Source: Chromatocurvus sp964613795
GTDB lineage: Bacteria > Pseudomonadota > Gammaproteobacteria > Pseudomonadales > Halieaceae
Length of the DNA: 64,000 nt
NCBI GenBank assembly: GCA_964613795.1
Contig: CAZTJR010000003.1
Location: 1-64,000, forward strand
Direction of reading: 5' to 3'
Part shown: in pieces, positions 7,993-15,958 of the stretch
How the letters are laid out: every line of letters starts with the position of its first letter
Numbering within the stretch: the stretch's first letter is position 1
Translations under genes and position numbers: made by a program
The notes under the pieces: model-generated
Databases searched by the model: none
Seen by the model: the letters and a program-made list of their open reading frames with translations, nothing else
Told to the model about the DNA's origin: nothing

Positions 7993-10900
7993 TCAGGGTG
8001 AGGAATCCAGGGCGGCACGTCCGCGGGCACGGTTGCGTACCCTGCCAGGGGTGAAGATACGCCGCAGGTCCTGGGCGATGTAATATAGCGTCGGCACCAG
8101 GAACAGCGTGACTGCCGTGGAGAAGAAAATGCCGAAGGCGACGGAGGTCGCCATGGGCTTGACGAACTGCGCCTGCAGTGAGGTTTCCAGCTGGATGGGA
8201 AGCAGGCCGAGGAAGGTGGTCAATGAGGTCAGCAGAATGGCGCGGAATCGCGAGGGGCCGGCCTCCAGCACCGCCGTCTGCCAGTCGCAGCCCTCATCCA
8301 CATAATGATTGATGTGATCCACCAGCACCAGGCTGTCATTCACCACCACGCCGATAAGCCCGATAATACCGATGGCGGACAGGACGCTGATATCCATGCC
8401 GAGAATGAGGTGTCCCAGAAACGCACCCGTCACGCCAAAAGGGATCACGGACATGATGAGCAGTGGCTCAAGATAGCTTTTCAGCGGAATGGCGAGCGCG
8501 GCATAGATCAGGATGAGCACGATGATCATGCCGTACATAAGCCCCGACGAGGTGTCGCGCTGCTCCTCAACTTCACCGGCCACGTCATAGCGCACGCTGG
8601 GGTGGCGCGCGAGGATGTCCGGCAGCACACTGCGCTCCACCAGCGCAATCACCTCGCTCGATGACGTGACGCTTTTGTTGACGTCGGCCTGCACGTTGAC
8701 AACGCGGGACAGGTCAACGCGCTGTATCACACTGAGTCCTGTCTGTTCGCTGGCGGTGCCCACTGTGGGAAATGGGACACGCCTGCCGTCGGGGAGATTG
8801 ATCCACAGCGCCTGCAGAGTATCGAGGCGGGTGCGCTCCTGCTGCGGCAGTCGCACATACACCCGCACTTCGTCGCGCCCTCGCTGTATCCGCTGCACTT
8901 CCGCGCCAAAGAATGCCTGTCGGACCTGGCTGGCGAGGGTTACGTCCCCGAGCCCCAATGCCTCGCCCTGTGGCGTGACCTTGATGTTGAGTTCGCGTCC
9001 GCCGGAGTTAAAGCTGTCGCGGATGTCGCGGGTGCCGTCTATTTTCGCCAGCTCAAGCTTCAGCTCGGCCGCGGACCGACGCAGTTCATCCAGGTCACGG
9101 CCCTTGAGTTGAATGTCGATGGGCGTTCCCCCGGGTCCGGCGCTGCTGTCGATGCGGAAGGATCGAACACCGTGTAGCGGTCCCAGCTCCTCGCGCAGCC
9201 ACTGCCCAAGCACGTCCGAACTGATGTTGCGTTCCTCGCTCTTGCGCAGTTCGAGCTGCAGCGCGGCGCTGGTGTCGCTCTCGGAGGTGAGCAGCATGGT
9301 CACGACGGCGTCGCGACCCTCAGGATCCTGTTCACGGTGACGCTGGTTCATGGCTTCCGCGGCGGCTTCAATGCGACGCGCGTAATCATGTGTTTTCTGC
9401 CAGGGCGTGCCCTGCGGCATGTCCACGCTCACTCGGATAACGTCTGACGGGATGGTGGGGAAAAAGACAACTCGCAGAATGCCGGCCGGAATCAGCGCCA
9501 GGCAGATAATCAGGCCGCTGACAAAAATCGCCAGCGTGGTGTAGCGATAATGCACGGCATGCGCCAGTGTGCGCTGGTACGGGCCACGTGCGAAGGTCTG
9601 CAGGCCGCTGGCCAGGGCGTGCTGAATTCGCTTGAAGCGGTTGCCGCGGGCGATAGCCTCGGGGTCTGGTGGGCGCAGGTGCGCAAGGTGAGCCGGCAGA
9701 ATAAGCTTGGTCTCTATTAGCGAAAAAATGACGCACAGCATCACCACTGGCCCGAGATGTGTCAGCACGCGCGCAAATCCCTCATTCACGAACAGGCTGG
9801 GGCCAAAGGCAACCACCGTTGTCAGCGCGCCGAAAATGGTTGCCGTGGAGACGCGCTGCACGCCGCCGATAATGCTCTGCAGACCCTTTTTTTCCTGTTC
9901 GAGCCTGGCATAGGCGCTCTCGGCCGTGACAATGGCATCGTCGACCAGCAGCCCCAGCACCAGAATGAAGCCAAACACCGATAACAGATTGATCGATACC
10001 GGCAGATCGAAAATCTGCAGCGTTGCCAGACAGCCGAATACCGCGAAGGGCAGGCCGACGACTACCCAGAAGGCAAGCGACAGGTCGAGAAACAGGGCCA
10101 GGGCGATAATGACCAGCAGTCCGCCCGAGGCGGCATTGCGCAGCATCAGGTCAATGCGACTCTTAAGAACGATGCTGGCATCGCTCCAGGCCTCGATACT
10201 GACGCCCGCTGGCAACTGAAGCTGTTTCCTGGCGACATAGTCGCGGACCTTCTCCGTGATCTCCAGTACGTCCTGGTTGCCAACGCGCTCGATATCCAGC
10301 GTCAGTGCCGGCTGTCCGTTTACCAGGCTTAGCACGGGCTGTTCGGCAAACCCGTCGCGTATCGTGGCGATATCCCCCAGGCGTATCTGTGTACCGTCGT
10401 TGCGCGACAGCAACGTCAGCTGCGCGAAATCGCGACCGTCATAGGCCTGTGATATCGAGCGCAGCGTGACGGTACCGGAATCTGTGCGCATAGTGCCGCC
10501 GGGAAGATCGCGGGAGCTGTTGCGGATGGCAGTGACGACGGCATCGAAGGTGAGATTGTAGGCGCGCAACTGCTCGTCGGACAGTTCAATGGAGATCTCA
10601 TAGTCCCGTTCACCGGTGACAGACAGCTCGCTTATGTTGCCGAGGGCGAGGATGTCCTCGCGGACGCGCTCGGTCAGCTCCTTCAGCTTGCGTGCTTCGA
10701 TGTCACCGAAAAGACTCACTCGTATCGCACGGGTGGAGAACTCGATCTCTTCGACGATGGGTTCCTCGGCGTCGGCGGGGAAGGAGGCAATACCATCAAT
10801 ACGGACCTTGGCGAGATTGACCGCGCGGGCCATGTCGCTGCCGGGCACCATCTGCACGGTCACTATGCCGACACCTTCCCGGGCTTCACTGCGGATCTCC

Positions 10901-11160
10901 TTGATGCCGACAATGTCGCGTATCGCTTCCTCGACACGCAGCACGATGCCGCGTTCGACTTCCTCGGGAGAGCTGCCGGGATAGGGTACGGTGACGGTAA
11001 ATGTCTCAGTAGGAAAGGAGGGAAAGATTTCCTTATCCAGCTCGCCGATCGCGAACAGGCCGGCAACTACCACGATCACCAGAAGCAGGTTGGCCGCCAC
11101 CGGGTTGCGTGCCATCCATGCAACCGCCCCACGCTCATGTCCTGCGCGCTGGTCAGTCAT
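7993..11160 (-). CDS. RND efflux transporter, inner-membrane permease subunit
   Basis: Proton-driven RND pump of 1055 residues, the normal length for AcrB/MexB-type permeases. The first membrane helix (NPVAANLLLVIVVVAGLF) is followed by a large periplasmic porter domain, a central helix bundle containing the proton-relay pair in GLLVDDAIVTAES, a second periplasmic domain, and a final bundle with GIIGLIGVVVNDSLVLVDH. Its ATG overlaps the end of the adaptor gene by 8 nt, so the two are translated together. No outer-membrane channel gene is nearby; a TolC-like protein from elsewhere would complete the pump. The substrate cannot be deduced. Confidence 0.94.
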   Translation of the reverse strand: MTDQRAGHERGAVAWMARNPVAANLLLVIVVVAGLFAIGELDKEIFPSFPTETFTVTVPYPGSSPEEVERGIVLRVEEAIRDIVGIKEIRSEAREGVGIVTVQMVPGSDMARAVNLAKVRIDGIASFPADAEEPIVEEIEFSTRAIRVSLFGDIEARKLKELTERVREDILALGNISELSVTGERDYEISIELSDEQLRAYNLTFDAVVTAIRNSSRDLPGGTMRTDSGTVTLRSISQAYDGRDFAQLTLLSRNDGTQIRLGDIATIRDGFAEQPVLSLVNGQPALTLDIERVGNQDVLEITEKVRDYVARKQLQLPAGVSIEAWSDASIVLKSRIDLMLRNAASGGLLVIIALALFLDLSLAFWVVVGLPFAVFGCLATLQIFDLPVSINLLSVFGFILVLGLLVDDAIVTAESAYARLEQEKKGLQSIIGGVQRVSTATIFGALTTVVAFGPSLFVNEGFARVLTHLGPVVMLCVIFSLIETKLILPAHLAHLRPPDPEAIARGNRFKRIQHALASGLQTFARGPYQRTLAHAVHYRYTTLAIFVSGLIICLALIPAGILRVVFFPTIPSDVIRVSVDMPQGTPWQKTHDYARRIEAAAEAMNQRHREQDPEGRDAVVTMLLTSESDTSAALQLELRKSEERNISSDVLGQWLREELGPLHGVRSFRIDSSAGPGGTPIDIQLKGRDLDELRRSAAELKLELAKIDGTRDIRDSFNSGGRELNIKVTPQGEALGLGDVTLASQVRQAFFGAEVQRIQRGRDEVRVYVRLPQQERTRLDTLQALWINLPDGRRVPFPTVGTASEQTGLSVIQRVDLSRVVNVQADVNKSVTSSSEVIALVERSVLPDILARHPSVRYDVAGEVEEQRDTSSGLMYGMIIVLILIYAALAIPLKSYLEPLLIMSVIPFGVTGAFLGHLILGMDISVLSAIGIIGLIGVVVNDSLVLVDHINHYVDEGCDWQTAVLEAGPSRFRAILLTSLTTFLGLLPIQLETSLQAQFVKPMATSVAFGIFFSTAVTLFLVPTLYYIAQDLRRIFTPGRVRNRARGRAALDSSP

Positions 11161-12223
11161 CGGCGAGGTCTACCAGCATACCCTCAAACATGAGATCGAG
11201 ACGGGTGGTCACAACGCGGTCTCCGTCGTCCAGACCTGCCGTGATCAGCGCCAGCCCGTCGCGCAGTCGCTCAACGTCGACAGTCCGCCGCTGCAGTCTG
11301 CCATTCTGGAACAGAAAGACGTCGCTGTCGCCGTGAAGTGCGGACTGTGGGATACGCACCGCGTCAGCCAGCGATTTTCCGGCGATTTCAGCGCGCACGA
11401 ACAATCCGAAGGGAAGTGCGGTGGTGTGCCGTTCGGTATTGAGAGGCTCGGGGACTTCCACCACGACAGGAATCACCCGGGTTTCGCTATCGATTCGCGA
11501 TTCAATCCGTGCCACGCGGCCCGCCCAGCGCAGCTCTGCGGGTCCGCCACCGCTAATGCTGAGCGTGACCGATACATCGTCCGCGCCGCCGATCAGCAGT
11601 ACATCCTCGGGCAGGAGTGGCAGTCGTACTTCCGCCATGTCGCTACCGAGAATGCGACTGACCTCCGTTCCCGCGCTGATGAACTGTCCGACCTCGACCA
11701 GCGCAGTGTCGATTACGGCGTTGTAAGGGGCGAGTATTTCGGTGTTGTCGATGTCGCGCCGGGCTCTTGCAATGCGTGCTTTCGCCGCGACAACGGTCGC
11801 TTCTGCCTCGGCGATGCGGGCTTTCTGCGACAGTGCCCTGGCATCTGCCAGCGTCAGCTCGGCGCTGGCCAGCGACTGCTGAGCCTCTGCCAGGGCCAGC
11901 TCGTAGTCGGTGGCATCGATCCGCAGCAGGGGCTCGCCCTCTGCGACCGCCATGCCCGGCTCAAAACGCGCCGAGACCCAGAATATCCGGCCCGTCACCT
12001 CGGCGGTGAGTTCGAGTTCGCGCCAGGCCCTGACATTGCCGTGGGCGACAACGGTCACCGGGAGATCGGCTGTAAGGATGGTTTGAGCCTGCACCAGGGG
12101 TAGTGGCTGATCAATGCTGCGGACAACGGGTGCCTCCCGGCTGCTGAGCATGAACACAGCAATGGCGCCGGCACCGGCGAGGATGGCGAGCGGGCGAAGC
12201 AGGGCGGGGAAGCGTAGTTTCAC
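11153..12223 (-). CDS. RND efflux periplasmic adaptor (membrane fusion protein)
   Basis: Adaptor of the HlyD/AcrA family that bridges the RND permease and an outer-membrane channel. The 356-residue protein has one N-terminal hydrophobic anchor (LAILAGAGAIAVFML), a lipoyl/barrel-sandwich part (TAEVTGRIFWVSARFEPGM), an alpha-hairpin rich in Ala, Glu and Leu (about residues 105-150), the second lipoyl half (ILAPYNAVIDTALVEVGQFI) and beta-barrel domains. It is the first gene of the two-gene operon and overlaps the permease by 8 nt. No repressor gene adjoins it; the 190-nt space to the divergent SDR gene should hold the promoter. Confidence 0.92.
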   Translation of the reverse strand: MKLRFPALLRPLAILAGAGAIAVFMLSSREAPVVRSIDQPLPLVQAQTILTADLPVTVVAHGNVRAWRELELTAEVTGRIFWVSARFEPGMAVAEGEPLLRIDATDYELALAEAQQSLASAELTLADARALSQKARIAEAEATVVAAKARIARARRDIDNTEILAPYNAVIDTALVEVGQFISAGTEVSRILGSDMAEVRLPLLPEDVLLIGGADDVSVTLSISGGGPAELRWAGRVARIESRIDSETRVIPVVVEVPEPLNTERHTTALPFGLFVRAEIAGKSLADAVRIPQSALHGDSDVFLFQNGRLQRRTVDVERLRDGLALITAGLDDGDRVVTTRLDLMFEGMLVDLADD

Positions 12224-12413
12224 AGGGTAACGGCCAGTTCCAGTCTGTTGGCACAGGGAAATATTCTGCGCACGTCAGCGCAAATGTACGACGCAGGCAT
12301 CAGATCGGTTCTGCCGCGAGGGGAATAGACCTCGGGGGGGCGAAAGCGCGCGCGGCTCCGGGTTATCATTCAGACTCCATCCCATGACATGACAGACACG
12401 CAAGGAGCACAGC

Positions 12414-12995
12414 ATGGATATGTCAACACTGTTTTCCCTCAAGGGCCGTACGGCCCTGATTACTGGCGGTTCGCGCGGTATTGGCCTGATGATCGCCAAG
12501 GGTTTCATTGCCCAGGGCGCGAAAGTCTATATTTCGTCGCGCAAGGCCGAGATCTGTGATGCCGTGGCGGCCGAATTGGGTGATGCCTGCGTTTCGCTGC
12601 CGATGGATGTGTCGACGGTGGCAGGCTGCAAGGCGCTGGCCGAGGCCTATTCCAAACACGAGAGCCAGCTGGATATCCTGGTCAACAACGCCGGCGCCGC
12701 CTGGGGCGAATCCTTCGAGACCTTCCCAGAGAAGGGCTGGGACAAGGTGATGGACCTGAACGTGAAGTCGCCGTTTTTCCTGTCNNNNNNNNNNNNNNNN
12801 NNNNNNNNNNNNNNNNNNNNNNNNNNNNNNNNNNNNNNNNNNNNNNNNNNNNNNNNNNNNNNNNNNNNNNNNNNNNNNNNNNNNGTGGCGGTTTATCTTG
12901 CCGCACGCTCCGGGGATTATGTCGTCGGCGAGACTATCGCCGTCGACGGTGGCGTCGTCTACGCTTCGCTGTCGGGGAGCTGGGATACGGAATAG
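12414..12995 (+). CDS. SDR family oxidoreductase, interrupted by an assembly gap
   Basis: Short-chain dehydrogenase with the nucleotide-binding motif TGGSRGIG near residue 18, the structural motif NNAG (LVNNAGAAWGESF) and the terminal segment GETIAVDGG. It resembles RhlG/FabG-like NADPH-dependent 3-oxoacyl reductases. The start ATG at 12414 follows AAGGAG at good spacing. A run of 100 N removes the catalytic Ser and YxxxK region. Visible residues before and after the gap leave roughly 100 residues unaccounted for by comparison with normal SDRs of about 250, far more than 100 N could encode, so the gap length is arbitrary. Substrate unknown. It converges on bchJ with only 24 nt between. Confidence 0.85.
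   Translation: MDMSTLFSLKGRTALITGGSRGIGLMIAKGFIAQGAKVYISSRKAEICDAVAAELGDACVSLPMDVSTVAGCKALAEAYSKHESQLDILVNNAGAAWGESFETFPEKGWDKVMDLNVKSPFFLXXXXXXXXXXXXXXXXXXXXXXXXXXXXXXXXXXVAVYLAARSGDYVVGETIAVDGGVVYASLSGSWDTE
12785..12884. other. Assembly gap (100 N) inside the SDR gene
   Basis: Exactly 100 N with no repeated flank, unlike the two other N runs in the window. Family comparison suggests about 300 nt are really missing, so coordinates to the right are shifted relative to the genome. Confidence 0.95.
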
Positions 12996-13019
12996 AATGC
13001 TGGCGGGCCGGGCAGTACG

Positions 13020-13613
13020 CTACTGCAGAGTAAAGCGACAGGCAGGGGCGCCGAGGGCGCAGCAGTGCGTCTCGGTGCAGCGGATTTCAGGCGAGATCAG
13101 CGCGTTGAACAGTCGCTGAAAAACAGCGGCATGCCACGCACACAGTGCGCTGTCGGCCTTTTCTCCGCGCACGATCGGATTGTCATACAGCTCGAAGGTT
13201 AGCGGTCGACCTTGTAGCACCCGGAACTCGCCGGAACCTGCGAAGGTCCAGGCATGTTTGCCGATGGCGTTAGCCAGCAGTCGGGTGGCGAGACGGCGCG
13301 GCAGACTGCGCAGCAGGCGCTGGGCCAGCTGCGGAATGCGGTGAGCGAGAATGTAGTCTCCCGTGTGCTCGCCGGCCACCTGCGCCAGCCTGCCCGCTGC
13401 CTCGGGGTAACGCTGGCGCAGTGTCTGATGCAGCCTCGCCGCAGGGCCCTCGGGCATGAGTCCGCTGTCGGGTGGCAGCGCGCTAAGGCCCGATTCCAGC
13501 AGCAGCTGCTGCCGCGCCGCCAGCCCGAGGTTTGAATCGAGCACCTGCACCAGCTGAAGCACGCTGTTCGGGCCGATGCGCGCCTCGCTGCTGTCTGCCG
13601 CTGCCGCACCCAT
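13020..13613 (-). CDS. bchJ: BchJ, V4R-domain bacteriochlorophyll biosynthesis protein
   Basis: Protein of 197 residues with a 4-vinyl reductase (V4R) domain in its C-terminal half: the segment GSGEFRVLQGRPLTFELYDNPI, then AWHAAVFQRLFNALI and a Cys-rich end (CTETHCCALGAPACRFTLQ). BchJ was named as a divinyl (proto)chlorophyllide 4-vinyl reductase; later work gives the main reductase role to BciA/BciB, so BchJ may be an accessory or substrate-carrier protein. The start chosen (ATG 13613) lies one nucleotide after the bchE stop. A longer in-frame start at 13667 would overlap bchE and add residues unlike the family. It is cotranscribed with bchE and is one of only two phototrophy genes in the window. 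Confidence 0.88.
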   Translation of the reverse strand: MGAAAADSSEARIGPNSVLQLVQVLDSNLGLAARQQLLLESGLSALPPDSGLMPEGPAARLHQTLRQRYPEAAGRLAQVAGEHTGDYILAHRIPQLAQRLLRSLPRRLATRLLANAIGKHAWTFAGSGEFRVLQGRPLTFELYDNPIVRGEKADSALCAWHAAVFQRLFNALISPEIRCTETHCCALGAPACRFTLQ

Positions 13614-13614
13614 G

Positions 13615-15282
13615 TCAGACGCGAACAGCGAGTTCGGTATCGTCTTCGGCGAGTTGCTGAGTACCACCGCCGCAGAGTTTTACCGGCACCGCCTCGGTTT
13701 CCGCGGCCTCTTCCAGGGCATCTTCCCGTGCTGACTGCTTGCGCGCCCGCGCCTGTGCCGCCCGGTCCTGGGTAGACTGCCAGTCTTCCAGCTGCGCGTG
13801 GGCGATCTTGCGCGTTGTATCGAAGTGGAAATCCACCTTGTCCTTGGACTGCGGCCCCCAGTAGCCGGCCTTGCCGAGATCGTAGAAAGTGCGCTGAAAA
13901 CCAGCCTTGGCGAAGGCTTTCAGGCAACCGAGCAGGTAGCGGCGACGAAAGCCGGTACCCCGCCAGGGATAGTGGAAAAGCGCTTTTCGCATGTAGAAAC
14001 GCCGGTAATTGTTCATTACCCGGTCCAGCAGCTCGCCGCGATCCATGGCTTTGGGCTTCATGATCGGCGTGACGAAGTTGTACTTGGAGAAATCGAACAC
14101 CTCGACCTTGTCACCCAGCTCTTGAAACAGGGGCGTGAAGGGCCAGGGCGTGTACATGGCCCAGTTGGCAAGATCCGGCTGCCAGTCCCAGGCCATGCGG
14201 TAGGTTTCCTCAAGCGTTTCGGCTGTCTCGTTGTCGAGGCCGACAATGAACTGGGCCTCGATGAAGATGTCGGCGTTGCGCAGCAGTTCAATGGCCCGGC
14301 GGTTGTCCTCGACACAGGTCTCCTTGTTGAACTGGTCCAGCTTCATCTGCGCCGCCGCCTCTGTGCCTAGGCTGACATGCACCAGTCCTGCCCTGCGGTA
14401 CAGAGGCAGTAGTTCCTCATCCCGCAGAATATCGGTGACGCGGGTATTGATGCCCCACTTGACCCGGTCGGGCAGGTCGCGGGCGATCAGTTCCTCACAG
14501 AACTGAATGAACTTTTTGCGGTTGATGGTCGGTTCCTCGTCAGCCAGGATGAAAAAACCGATGCCGTGTTCGTTCACCAGCTTCTCGATCTCGTCGACGA
14601 CCTTGATCGGGTCGCGCACCCGGTAATCGCGCCAGAATTTCCACTGTGAACAGAACGAGCAGGTAAACGGGCAGCCCCGGGCCATGTTGGGAATGGCCAC
14701 CTTGGTGTTCAGTGGAATGTACTTGTACTCGTCCCACTCGAGCAGGGACCAGTCGGGGTCGAGTGCGTCGAGGTCCTTGATAGTAGGCGCGGCCGGAGTG
14801 GCCACGATCTCGTCACCATCGCGGTAGGCGATGCCGCGGATCTGTTCGCGGGTCTGCAGGTATTCGCCGCGATTGACCGCCTGCATGAGGCCCGTGAAGA
14901 TCTCCTCGCCCTCGCCGCGTACAATCACATCGACCCAGGGCGCTTCAGACAACACCTGCTTGTACATAAAGGTAGCGTGGATGCCGCCGAGGACGCGCAG
15001 TGCCTGGGGGACATGTTCCCGTGCCAGTTCCAGCACCCGTTCGGCCATGTAGATCGAGGGTGTGATCGCCGTGGTGCCGATGACATCCGGCTGCAGCTCC
15101 ACCAGTCGCCGCACGACCTCGTCCTCGGGTAGATTGTGCGTCATCGCATCGATAAAATGAATATCGTTGAAGCCGGCCTTGCGCAGGTGCCCGGCGAGGT
15201 AGGCGACCCAGGCGGGCGGCCAGCTGCCTGCGATTTCGGCGCCACCGGAGCGGTAGTTGGGGTGAACAAAAACGATTCGCAT
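13615..15282 (-). CDS. bchE: BchE, oxygen-independent Mg-protoporphyrin IX monomethyl ester cyclase
   Basis: Radical-SAM enzyme that builds the isocyclic ring of (bacterio)chlorophyll using water-derived oxygen. The 555-residue protein has an N-terminal cobalamin-binding-type domain (about residues 1-140, MRIVFVHPNYRSGGAEIAG), then the SAM domain with the cluster motif ARGCPFTCSFCSQWKFW near residue 195, and a BchE-type C-terminal region (WRGTGFRRRYLLGCLKAF). A charged, Ala/Glu-rich tail of about 45 residues ends the protein. The start at 15282 is chosen over 15339 because AGGAG precedes it and homologues begin MRI. It is followed immediately by bchJ. Overlapping FNR- and PpsR-type boxes upstream suggest oxygen/light control. 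The family is known to need cobalamin. Confidence 0.94.
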   Translation of the reverse strand: MRIVFVHPNYRSGGAEIAGSWPPAWVAYLAGHLRKAGFNDIHFIDAMTHNLPEDEVVRRLVELQPDVIGTTAITPSIYMAERVLELAREHVPQALRVLGGIHATFMYKQVLSEAPWVDVIVRGEGEEIFTGLMQAVNRGEYLQTREQIRGIAYRDGDEIVATPAAPTIKDLDALDPDWSLLEWDEYKYIPLNTKVAIPNMARGCPFTCSFCSQWKFWRDYRVRDPIKVVDEIEKLVNEHGIGFFILADEEPTINRKKFIQFCEELIARDLPDRVKWGINTRVTDILRDEELLPLYRRAGLVHVSLGTEAAAQMKLDQFNKETCVEDNRRAIELLRNADIFIEAQFIVGLDNETAETLEETYRMAWDWQPDLANWAMYTPWPFTPLFQELGDKVEVFDFSKYNFVTPIMKPKAMDRGELLDRVMNNYRRFYMRKALFHYPWRGTGFRRRYLLGCLKAFAKAGFQRTFYDLGKAGYWGPQSKDKVDFHFDTTRKIAHAQLEDWQSTQDRAAQARARKQSAREDALEEAAETEAVPVKLCGGGTQQLAEDDTELAVRV

Positions 15283-15327
15283 GAGCAACTCCTCTTTTCC
15301 TGTCAGGTATTCTGCGGCGTCATGAAA

Positions 15328-15333
15328 AGTAAA
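15328..15333 (-). promoter_or_regulatory. Candidate -10 element of the bchE promoter
   Basis: TTTACT on the minus strand lies where a class II FNR-activated promoter would need its -10: with a start site near 15321 the FNR-type box would be centred at -41.5. The predicted leader is about 39 nt. Placement is inferred. Confidence 0.4.
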
Positions 15334-15343
15334 CGACAAAATG

Positions 15344-15361
15344 TGTTAAGCGTAGTTGACA
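15344..15361 (-). promoter_or_regulatory. PpsR/CrtJ-type operator upstream of bchE
   Basis: The 18-nt site TGTTAAGCGTAGTTGACA fits TGT-N12-ACA, the known PpsR/CrtJ operator of phototrophic proteobacteria, and also its extended form TGTCAA-N6-TTGACA with one mismatch. It sits 62-79 nt before the bchE start and overlaps the FNR-type box, so a repressor bound here should block activation. No ppsR gene is in the window. Confidence 0.65.
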
Positions 15362-15369
15362 CATGTCAA
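15356..15369 (-). promoter_or_regulatory. FNR/FnrL-type box upstream of bchE
   Basis: TTGACACATGTCAA is a symmetric TTGAC-N4-GTCAA site, matching the TTG-N8-CAA pattern of FNR/CRP family proteins. Its position fits class II activation of bchE. Activation under low oxygen would suit an oxygen-independent cyclase. The site also lies upstream of tadA on the other strand. Confidence 0.62.
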
Positions 15370-15455
15370 TGGATTTGCCGTCAGCGCAACACGGTCTGCG
15401 CTTTGTCCATGCCGGGGCGCGGCGTGCGCGACGCCAGCCCTCACGGTGTGTCGCT

Positions 15456-15953
15456 GTGAGCGCCGAAATCGACAGTACACATATGCAGCATGCCCTGCGT
15501 CTCGCACGGCGCGCGCGTGATGCGGGCGAGGTGCCGGTCGGTGCCGTTCTCGTGAGCGGCAACACGGTGATCGGGGAGGGCTGCAATTCTGTTATCAGCG
15601 CCTCAGACCCCACGGCACATGCAGAGATTGTCGCGCTGCGGGATGCCTCGTGGCGGGCCGGCAACTATCGGCACCCGGGTGCCACGCTTTACGTCACGCT
15701 CGAACCCTGCACGATGTGCATCGGTGCCCTGGTCCATGCGCGGGTTTCGACGCTGGTTTTTGCGGCGCGGGAACCGCGAGCCGGTGCCGTCTGCAGTGCT
15801 GCGCAACTGCTGGCTGCCGATTTCTACAATCACCGCGTGCAGTGGCGGGAGGGCTTGCTGGCTGAGGACAGCGCCGCGCTGCTCAGGGATTTCTTTCGCG
15901 CCCGGCGTGCTGCCGGGGCTGGCGACGGCAAGGGATCGACGGCGAGGGAATAG
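15456..15953 (+). CDS. tadA: tRNA adenosine(34) deaminase TadA
   Basis: Zinc deaminase that converts A34 to inosine in the wobble position of tRNA-Arg. The zinc site is complete: HAE (DPTAHAEIVALRDA) with the catalytic glutamate, and PCTMC (EPCTMCIGALVHARV). The frame is open back to 15363, but those extra 31 residues are basic and unlike TadA. I therefore chose the GTG at 15456, which gives 165 residues, close to the usual length; an ATG at 15483 would clip the first helix. It is divergent from bchE and converges on mltF with 5 nt between. The tadA-mltF-purL neighbourhood is common in gammaproteobacteria. Confidence 0.9.
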   Translation: MSAEIDSTHMQHALRLARRARDAGEVPVGAVLVSGNTVIGEGCNSVISASDPTAHAEIVALRDASWRAGNYRHPGATLYVTLEPCTMCIGALVHARVSTLVFAAREPRAGAVCSAAQLLAADFYNHRVQWREGLLAEDSAALLRDFFRARRAAGAGDGKGSTARE

Positions 15954-15958
15954 CCTTG

